This document shows, one piece after another, positions 57,351 to 64,000 of a stretch of 64,000 bases of DNA. A program made the position numbers and the translations under genes. The stretch spans positions 1 through 64,000 of the forward strand of contig CAUEEP010000233.1 in NCBI GenBank assembly GCA_958450365.1, written 5' to 3'. Below the pieces are notes generated by a model that was not told the origin of the DNA, ran no database searches, and saw nothing but the letters and a program-made list of their open reading frames with translations. This DNA comes from Mesorhabditis belari (taxonomy: Eukaryota; Nematoda; Chromadorea; Rhabditida; Rhabditidae). The number at the start of each line of letters is the position of its first letter. The first letter of the stretch is position 1.

Positions 57351-57867
57351 TTGGTTTGGCGATTGCAAAACTGTCGGCTATTGTCATATGTGACAGTTTG
57401 AGCACTTTCTTCAAAAGAAACCCATTTTGGTGTCAATGGAAAAGTTGTAGAGAATCAAAAATCAAGCTTATATCCAAATTTTCAGATCGATTCAAAGGCT
57501 GCTTTTCAAGAAATGCCAAATTTACGAATTTTCACAAAACTTGCATTTTAAGCGAAACTACTAAGTGTATCTTTTTGGAAATTTGGCTATAAGCCTAATT
57601 TTTGATTCTCTACAACTTTTCTATTGACACCAAAATTGGTTTCTTTTGAAGAAAGTGCTCAAACTGGAACATCTCCAGTCCTCCATTCTTGAGTCACACT
57701 TGTCTCACACACAAGCCAAAATCCTACTAAAAAAGAGGAATCCGCAAATTGCCTGTAAAATGGGCAGAAGTCGTCAATAATAATGGAAATTATTTCGAAT
57801 GAATTCATGGTTTTATGTTGAATAAATTTTAGTTCAAAGTCCGGGAGCTTTCAATTCACCAACCCAA
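57351..57867. mobile_element. Mariner-derived MITE carrying a foldback
   Basis: TA-flanked (57349-57350, 57868-57869), with ttggtttggcgattgcaaaa and caattcaccaacccaa ends. The last about 170 bp (gaggaatccgcaaattgcct onward) match the 3' end of the full mariner at 49440-49572. The rest is a palindrome with arms at about 57395-57480 and 57585-57670 (gagcactttcttcaaaagaa). The same block is in 28330-28620. Confidence 0.85.
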
Positions 57868-58191
57868 TATATCACAAAACTTTTAGCGAGACTTTTTCCT
57901 TTTTTCATATGATTTTATTGCACTTTTCACGTTTGACGATGAGATGAGCATTTGGGCCACAAGACATTTAAAAAGAGATAAAGAAAAGGAAAAAGATGAA
58001 GGAAAGAATGGCTGTCATTTTCACGCCATGTGCTCAGACTCATTCTCAAGACAAGAGAAATAAAAGAAAAAAAAAACGGGATCACATTTGCACTTTTCCT
58101 CTCTTTTTCTCAATCTAATCCTTCAAATTGCTTTCCAATAGTGCCCATTTAATTGATCTCTTAAGCCTCAACTTCTTCTTTGATTTTTGCC

Positions 58192-59214
58192 ATGTTTTAT
58201 TTCAACAGTTTACCTGATTTTCTGAAAAACTCCATTCTTGAATCAGTGGAGATTCGAGATTCTTTGAAATTTCTACATGTTAACTCAAATTTGAGAGGAT
58301 ATGTGCTGTATCGTGGAGCGCTCAGCGGAAAGATCAAAGAGATCAATGTGAGCTCAGCTAATGAATATTTAAAAAGTGAAACGAATGAAGAGAATGAGAT
58401 CCTTGTGCCAACAATCAAATTGGAAATCACCCCTTTGGCTGGGACTATCGTAATTTTTAGCTCGATGCAAAGCTCGAACTCGTACAAGATCGATGCAAGC
58501 TATGGGAAAATGTTTCAGAAAATTCGAATTATTGAAACGATTCAAGTCACATTGCCGATGGGATCGATTCCGGTTTCTCAGAAAAAAGCCATGAAATACT
58601 CGAATTTCGTCGATTTTCTCCCGAATCCCAAATATTTACGTAAATATTCTCTAAACATTAACAACTTCTCGATTTTTGAGAGAATTGCGGCTCGTCTGAA
58701 TTCGAAAACTGAAGACACTTTTCGATTGATTTTGGTGAAAAACACTCTGCGTGATGAAGAGGAGCAAATTTTGGAGAAAAATCTAAACGAGAAGTTTCAA
58801 AGTTGTAAATCGATTCAGTTAAACATTCCGATTCGGCCATATTTGACTCAATTGTCGAATGACAATCTGGAATTGTTGGTGGAATATTGCGAGAAATGGG
58901 ATCATTTCACGGCATCCATCGAACCACTGTTGAAATTTGGGATTTCCGACAGAATTGGAGTGGCTTTTTGCCTGAAAGAGGGGCCGTCAAGGTGGAATTC
59001 TGGGTTTGCAGCGGTGCAGAATTTTTTGTCGGAAAAACATGAAATGAATGCATTTCACGAGCACTCGATTGAGGCTATGGGTAATGAGAATAAACTTTTC
59101 TAAAGAAGAAAAGATTTAGAGTTGTTGCTGAAGTTCTTCGAGGGGACTGTGAAGAATCGCCTTTTGCTGGGGAAAGCGGTGCGACGGTTGGAATCAAAGG
59201 CTTGTTTCAGGTAG
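58192..59214 (+). CDS. F-box-like family protein, 327 aa
   Basis: Two exons, 58192-59080 and 59120-59214, joined by a 39-nt intron (gtaatg...atttag), sum to 984 nt in frame. Without splicing the frame would stop at 59103. The N-terminus MFYFNSLPDFLKNSIL and KFLHVNSNLRGYVLYRG match the F-box-like start of the copies at 16828 and 54775. Middle motifs RPYLTQLSNDNLELLVEY and KFGISDRIGVAF match the 17.5-kb gene. The tail ELLLKFFEGTVKNRLLLGK is encoded by exon 2. I start at 58192 because 58180 is TTG. Confidence 0.72.
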
Positions 59215-59337
59215 AAATCTTCTTTTTCAAGTATATCTCAACTCTAAAAAGCATTCAATGCAAATAAGGATATGAAAAAGTCCAAACTCGATCAAAATAA
59301 GTGATTGCATTTCTTTTAATCTTTTTTTTTGGCAAAA

Positions 59338-59731
59338 TTTACGACCGGAATAAGGTAGATGATTCTATTTTTATCCTAAAGAAGTTTAATGAAAAATCCA
59401 GATTTAAATCTAGATTTAAATCTAGATTTGAATACATAGTTGAACTTCAATCGAAGTCAATTCTATCAATTTTTCCAGAAAAACTCTTTATTTATTTAAT
59501 TCTTGACACCAATCAACTTTAATTTACGACCGGAATAAGGTAGATGATTCTATTTTTATCCTAAAGAAGTTTAATGAAAAATCTAGATTTAAATCTAGAT
59601 TTAAAACTAGATTTGAATACATAGTTGAACTTAAATCAAAGCCAATTCTGTCAATTTTTCCAGAAAAACCCTTCTCGGTCGCCGTGGTGAACTGTTTGTG
59701 ATGGCCTCCGTTCTTGACACCAATCAACTTT
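59338..59731. repeat. Tandem duplication of ~185 bp
   Basis: 59338-59518 and 59522-59731 both run from tttacgaccggaataaggta to cttgacaccaatcaactt. The second copy has an extra about 30 nt. Each contains a gatttaaatctagatttaaa palindromic run. Confidence 0.9.
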
Positions 59732-60019
59732 TCGTACTTTTGAGATGCAATCGAGAGAATATTATTGATCAACCATGAAACTAATCAAATTGTTCTTGAA
59801 TTCAAATTTAAATTGAATACCTTCGATTTTCTAACTTTATTCAAACATTCTGAGGCTTATTTGGCTACAAATCGTTGTGATCTCTTCCCACTCGCTTAGC
59901 TTTTATTGATAGAATTTCTTAAGATGAATAAAGCCTTTTACACATTGTTTATTGTTTATTTCTCGTCTTTTTCTTCGGAGCAACCCTTCATTTTACAGCA
60001 TAAAGCTTTAACCGGCTTA
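59732..60019. other. Intergenic, nothing recognised
   Basis: AT-rich spacer 3' of the duplicated block. Confidence 0.35.
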
Positions 60020-60365
60020 GTCAGACATCTTCTATCAGCTCATCCCCAATAACGACAACAATTCCACACTTGATCTCTAGGGATCGGTCTGAGTAGATCC
60101 TGGAAATGTTGTCTAAAGTTGGATGAACCAGTAAGGAAAAAGTACTTGACAGATTCGGTCAGATTGTTCAAAAAGCCTCGATTCCCAGGGATCAAAATCC
60201 GTTGCCGTAGTCGCTAAAACGCATTCATTTGGGTTTTGAAATTCCCCAACTTACAGCAAGTTTTTAGAGCTAGAAGAATGACTCACAGCATCATCTTTCA
60301 ATATTTCAGGCAATTGGTTTACAATTTCAGATCGATTTAGCTGAAAATGGGCTAGGTAAATGGTG
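60020..60365 (-). other. Candidate 3' exons of an unidentified gene
   Basis: Minus strand: a first block (60299-60349) reads LNRSEIVNQLPEILKDD before gtgag. After gcgttttag a second block (about 60075-60213) is open in two frames, one giving ESRLFEQSDRICQ and the other FFLTGSSNFRQHFQDLLRPI; the latter continues to DQVWNCCRYWG and a TGA. Beyond the TGA the frame stays Cys-rich (RRCLTKPVKALCCKMKGC) to TAA. Either a secreted Cys-rich protein or a receptor-tail fragment is possible; no 5' end was found. Confidence 0.25.
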
Positions 60366-60878
60366 AATCTCAAAGAGGGAAGTGATTGACTATTTTGAGT
60401 ATTTGTGAAAATTTGGAATCAAGACAAAACTTTTTAAAGTTGAAAGAATGAAGAGTCTGATTGGGTTAAAATTTGCCAAATCTAACATTTTACAAGCTTT
60501 TTTTTTGTTAGCATTCGCAGCAATTTATTTTTTTCTTGAGAAGCTATACATTTTTTAATTTTAATCTAACATCAAAATGTTTCCAAAGCTCATCATTAAC
60601 TTTACGTGAAATATATAAAACATTTCGCTTGTCAGATCACCGAATTAAAAGGGTTTTGACAATGAATTATCAAAAAAGGAAAGGAAAGGGAAGAAAAAGA
60701 ACGAGTAAAATGCGATAACGAAAATCAGTGCACAGAAGGCAATAAAACGTTTCCATTTTCGAAATGATTTTGTTCTTTTTGCGCTTTGATTGATTCAGAT
60801 TTTGGCCATTTAGTCTTATTCAGAATTTTCAAGCTAAAATTATAACCGTTTAGTTGATTTACTCAATCCTTTCAAAAG

Positions 60879-62260
60879 ATGCACCTTCCACATAAAGTCT
60901 TCGTTTACGGGACTCTCAAAACCGGAGAACCTAATTATTTTGTGATGTCAGAGACTGCAGGAAAACATGCATTTATAGGTAAATTATGAAAACTATCAAA
61001 TTAATAGAAATCTTTAACTTTAATTCTTGTAGATAAAGGTCTCACCGTCACGAAGTATCCGCTAATCATCGCCTCGTCTTTCAACGTGCCGATGATCGTT
61101 TATGATCCAGGAAATGGAGATGTTAGTTTAAAAAACATTCAAAAACTTGAAATCTTGAATTATTCAAGACTTTATCCTTAAGAAATCCATAATCTTTTTT
61201 CATTTTAGCGAATCCATGGAGAAGTTTATGCAGTGGATGATGATCGGTTGAAAGCATTGGACAAGCTCGAGTGTCATCCAGAGGATTATCGACGTGAGAT
61301 TGAAAAAGTAGAGTATTTGAGTCTAAGAAGAGTTAAGATAAGAATAATATTTAGATTGAGCTTTCCGATGGGACGATTATCGAGGCGTTGATGTACTCGG
61401 TGCACGATTGGAGTCCCGAGATTTTCGAGGTGAATTTGGGATTGATAAAGACTGTAAAACTGGCTTCAATCAAGATTATCAAATCAAGCGATAAATTGTT
61501 GTTGTCAAAAGGGTTTCTTTTCAAATCCTTTCGGCTAAATCATCATTTAAATCCTCTCCATTTCCTGATTGTCAAGGCCATCTCAGGCTTTTTCAAATCC
61601 CTTCTGTTTACAATCCCTTGGCTTTTTTCTTGACTCAATTTTCTGCACATTTGACAAAATTGGGTTTCATTCACACAAAGTCAAGGTCTTTGATAGTTTT
61701 TTTTTGATAGGACTGTAAAACTGGCTTCAATCAAGATTATCAAACCAAGCGATAGGTTGTTTTTGTCAAAAGGGTTTCTTTTCAAATCCTTTCGGCTAAA
61801 TCATCATTTAAATCCTCAGTACTGGACAATGAAATATGATATTTGAAAAACGATCGTCACTTTCGCGCGTCTGTAACTCCCTTGTCTTTGAGTTTAAACT
61901 ATTAGTGTTATACATTTTCTGAAAGCTCTTTTCAAGGGCTACACAATGGTAATATTAATATTTAGAAACACGGTAAAGACAAGAGAGTTACAGACGCGCG
62001 AAAGTGACGATCGTTTTTCAAATATCATATTTCATTGTCCAGTAGTGTATATCTTTTTTGAACATTTGATAGTTTTTTACTTTACAGGGTTGTGCTGGTC
62101 CATTCACCAGTTATACAAGCGCAGGATCGCATCAGAGACCGTACAGTGGAGAGTGGGTGGAAAACTTTCATTTCTTACTTCCTTTTTTAGTTATTCCGTT
62201 GAAGACACTCATCCCGAATTTGAATTTAAGCAATGGTTGAAGAGCAAAAAGAGATTATAA
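60879..62260 (+). CDS. Gamma-glutamylcyclotransferase-like (AIG2/GGACT) protein, 165 aa
   Basis: Six exons: 60879-60978, 61033-61121, 61209-61307, 61355-61429, 62088-62152, 62191-62260. They total 498 nt in frame. The N-terminal VFVYGTLKTGEPNY is the family's substrate-binding YGTLK loop. GEVYAVDDDRLKALDKLECH holds the usual bend, and the following PEDYRRE matches the family's Tyr-Arg segment. Later come EALMYSVHDWS and FTSYTSAGSH. The family releases 5-oxoproline from gamma-glutamyl peptides or amines; the exact substrate cannot be told. The last intron is 38 nt. Intron 4 (61430-62087) carries a 110-bp duplication and a MITE. Confidence 0.85.
61441..61816 (+). repeat. Direct repeat within the GGCT-like gene intron
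   Basis: 61449-61557 (gactgtaaaactggcttcaa onward) recurs at 61711-61816. The second copy is cut by the MITE that starts at 61817. Confidence 0.9.
61817..62047. mobile_element. Complete 231-bp MITE with ~65-bp inverted ends
   Basis: Left cagtactggacaatgaaata and right tatttcattgtccagtagtg are inverted, and the arms extend through gtcactttcgcgcgtctg. TA follows the right end. A near-identical but damaged copy is at 13748-13950. Confidence 0.9.
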
Positions 62261-62850
62261 TAATTATATTAGTTTTTGAAATGTTTTTCTTAAATAAATC
62301 TTGTTTTTGGATGTACAAAGAAGTATAATTTTTGAAGACGCAATTTAAATTTCAGTTTTTCTCGACTCTTTTTCCTTTAACGACTAAATAAAAGAATTTT
62401 TTCAATATTTATTGCATAAAATTGGTCAAAACTTAAAAAAAATTGAAACAATTTGTTGAATAATGTTTTACAGGTGTGTTGTACTGAGGATTTTATGGTT
62501 TTTAACTATAAATAACTAGTTAGTTGTTGAATTTAACTGCTTGATATGGGTAAATGTGTTCTGAATTGATGCAAAGAAGTTTGACGATAAAAACCTGGTG
62601 TTTTCTGAAGAAATTGTTGTTTTTTTGGATGTGGTTGATGGGATTTTGTGTGCAACGATTTCAAAGGCTAAATTTATCGTCGTAAAGTTAATCAAATTGA
62701 ATCAAAAGACATTATTTTCTTCTCTTTTACACATTTTCCTTGTTAACCAATTGATACTTTGTTGAATTTATCGCTTGTTTTGGGCAATTCTTTGAATTTT
62801 CAAAGAGAATTTAGATACAATATTTTCTCTAATAGTAGTCCACCCCGGCG
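62261..62850. other. Intergenic, nothing recognised
   Basis: AT-rich 3' flank of the GGCT-like gene. Confidence 0.35.
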
Positions 62851-62854
62851 AGCC

Positions 62855-63353
62855 GAGTTGGTGATGATTTTACGGTTTCCAAGCTTTTGTAGAAGCTCAA
62901 CACTCAAATCCCCCACTAGATCTCATCGTCAGCTACATTTTCCGACCCCACATCGATAGGTTCTGATAAGCGGTTTGCGAGATTTCGAGGAATTTAGGCG
63001 ACGCTCAGAGTGCGCTCCTATTAGAGAGAATACGGGATTCGGCGATCAATGGATTCAGCTAAAACTATTGCAATCTAGAAATTAAATACCTGAGAAAGAG
63101 GTATCACCTCACAGATGTTACCGTAATCTGCCAAAGCTGCTTGCTCTATTCTTTTTCTCTCTAATAGCCGAGCCGAGTTGATGACTATTTTACAGTTTCT
63201 AAGTTTTCCCAGAAGCTCAACACTCAAATCCCCACTAGATCTCATCATCAGCTACATTTTCCGACCCCACATCGATAGGTTCTGATAAGCGCTTTTCGAG
63301 ATTTCGAGGAATTTAGGCAAAGCTTAGGGTTCACTACTATTAGAGAAAATACG
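62855..63353. repeat. Two direct copies of a ~165-bp repeat
   Basis: 62855-63016 and 63187-63353 share agaagctcaacactcaaatc and ccgaccccacatcgatag, and end in ctattagagaraatacgg, the inverse of the cgtaaatactctaatag end seen elsewhere. Confidence 0.85.
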
Positions 63354-63401
63354 GTAGCATAGCATAGCATAGCAAAAAGCGCAACTAAAAGGAGAAAGTT
63401 T

Positions 63402-63659
63402 TTGAAAATTCAATCTAATGATGTTAAAAGGGGAAGAAGCCTGGCTCGATCTGATCCAAAAAAGACTTTTATGTGTGAAATTTGGAACTCAACTATAAAT
63501 CGAACTCAAGTGATTGAAACAAAATCACAAACCGTTGATGATAAGAATAGAATAGATCGGAATGATGTTCATTTCTTCTCTCAGCGTCACAACATTCAGA
63601 CACGGAGAATTACTGTTGACGAGCTAATCAAATGTTTTTTGTTTCAAAAAAGCCCCTAA
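63402..63659 (+). other. Unassigned 85-codon ORF
   Basis: Open frame MKIQSNDVKRGRSLARSD to FLFQKSP with charged composition and no recognised domain. Preceded by gcatagcatagcatagc short repeats. Weak evidence for being a gene. Confidence 0.15.
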
Positions 63660-63720
63660 ATTAGGTTTTCTTCAAATTTACATTACCTAAAACGTGTCGT
63701 CTTTTAAAAACTACCGTAAT

Positions 63721-63945
63721 CATGCCGTTTCAATCAATTCTCTTTGTTAACTTTTGCAGAACTAGACCAAATCAGTGGAAGACTACGGTAGGTTTTTGAA
63801 AGTTTATATTTTTTAGAAAATGCATTATTTGAAAAATACTTTTTTAGGCTTTACCATTTCCGATTCTTCACTTGACATCTCAGCTTCGAATTTCTCATTC
63901 AGATCTCTTCCGTTGCGTCAATGTTTCTGAAATTTCTTATTAGCC
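63721..63945 (+). other. Possible F-box-like gene start, two short exons
   Basis: A first block (from ATG about 63722: MPFQSILFVNFCRTRPNQW) ends at gtaggttt. After tttttag (63847) comes LPFPILHLTSQLRISHSDLF, then RCVNVSEISY and a stop. The second block has the LP...L...SDLFRCVNVS pattern of an F-box. Without a body it is a fragment or a broken copy. Confidence 0.3.
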
Positions 63946-64000
63946 AAGCTATGGAAAGTATATTTGACAAAAAATATTTCTTAAAAACAAAATATAAAAG

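Noticed and set aside
1..64000. CRISPR-like or bacterial operon structure
   Set aside because: Repeats are tandem or dispersed eukaryotic types; genes are intron-rich and none is bacterial.

Overview
The window is nuclear DNA from a nematode, most likely a free-living rhabditid. It is AT-rich. Genes are split by many short introns (often 37-60 nt) with tttcag-type acceptors. The gene content is typical of rhabditids: C-type lectins, an M13 metallopeptidase, an aspartyl protease, Thr-rich proteins with a possible GPI tail, and tandem F-box-like genes. No bacterial, organellar or viral genome features were seen. All exon models come from reading the sequence; several (aspartyl protease, three lectins, RING protein, GGCT, 298-codon secreted protein) close exactly in frame from start to stop.

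Layout. 0.4-1.4 kb: broken F-box-like gene (-). 2.1-2.8 kb: LINE reverse-transcriptase remnant. 3.3-8.4 kb: secreted C-type-lectin/M13 (neprilysin-type) fusion (-). 8.9-9.8 kb: repeated spacer. 10.1-11.7 kb: two-domain C-type lectin (-). 12.3-15.4 kb: secreted protein (-), its intron carrying a mariner scrap and a MITE. 16.8-18.3 kb: F-box-like gene (+) with a copied 3' end. 18.4-18.9 kb: truncated Thr-rich gene (-). 20.0-22.6 kb: pepsin-type aspartyl protease (+). 23.9-26.3 kb: secreted, possibly GPI-anchored protein (-). 27.3-28.9 kb: copy of that gene's last exon, broken by nested TA-target transposons. 30.1-33.7 kb: no gene recognised. 33.7-38.5 kb: RING/zinc-finger protein of about 804 aa (+). 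39.3-41.5 kb: second lectin (-). 42.5-44.1 kb: long inverted repeat. 46.0-50.5 kb: NHA-type Na+/H+ antiporter (-) with a dead full-length mariner in an intron. 52.5-54.4 kb: third lectin (+). 54.8-59.2 kb: two F-box-like genes (+) around a mariner-derived MITE. 60.9-62.3 kb: gamma-glutamylcyclotransferase-like gene (+). 62.8-64.0 kb: repeats and one more possible F-box-like start.

How it fits together. Many genes encode secreted or membrane proteins expected at the gut lumen: lectins, proteases, an antiporter. Six of them have TGATAA/AGATAAG motifs within about 30-230 bp of the start codon. In C. elegans such sites bind intestinal GATA factors (ELT-2 class), so a shared intestinal, perhaps immune or digestive, programme is a reasonable inference. 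The F-box-like genes form a fast-changing family, with intact, broken and partly duplicated members in one window. Mobile DNA is dense: at least three mariner lineages, several MITE families and foldback elements. Two nested insertions can be proved from empty sites present elsewhere in the window.
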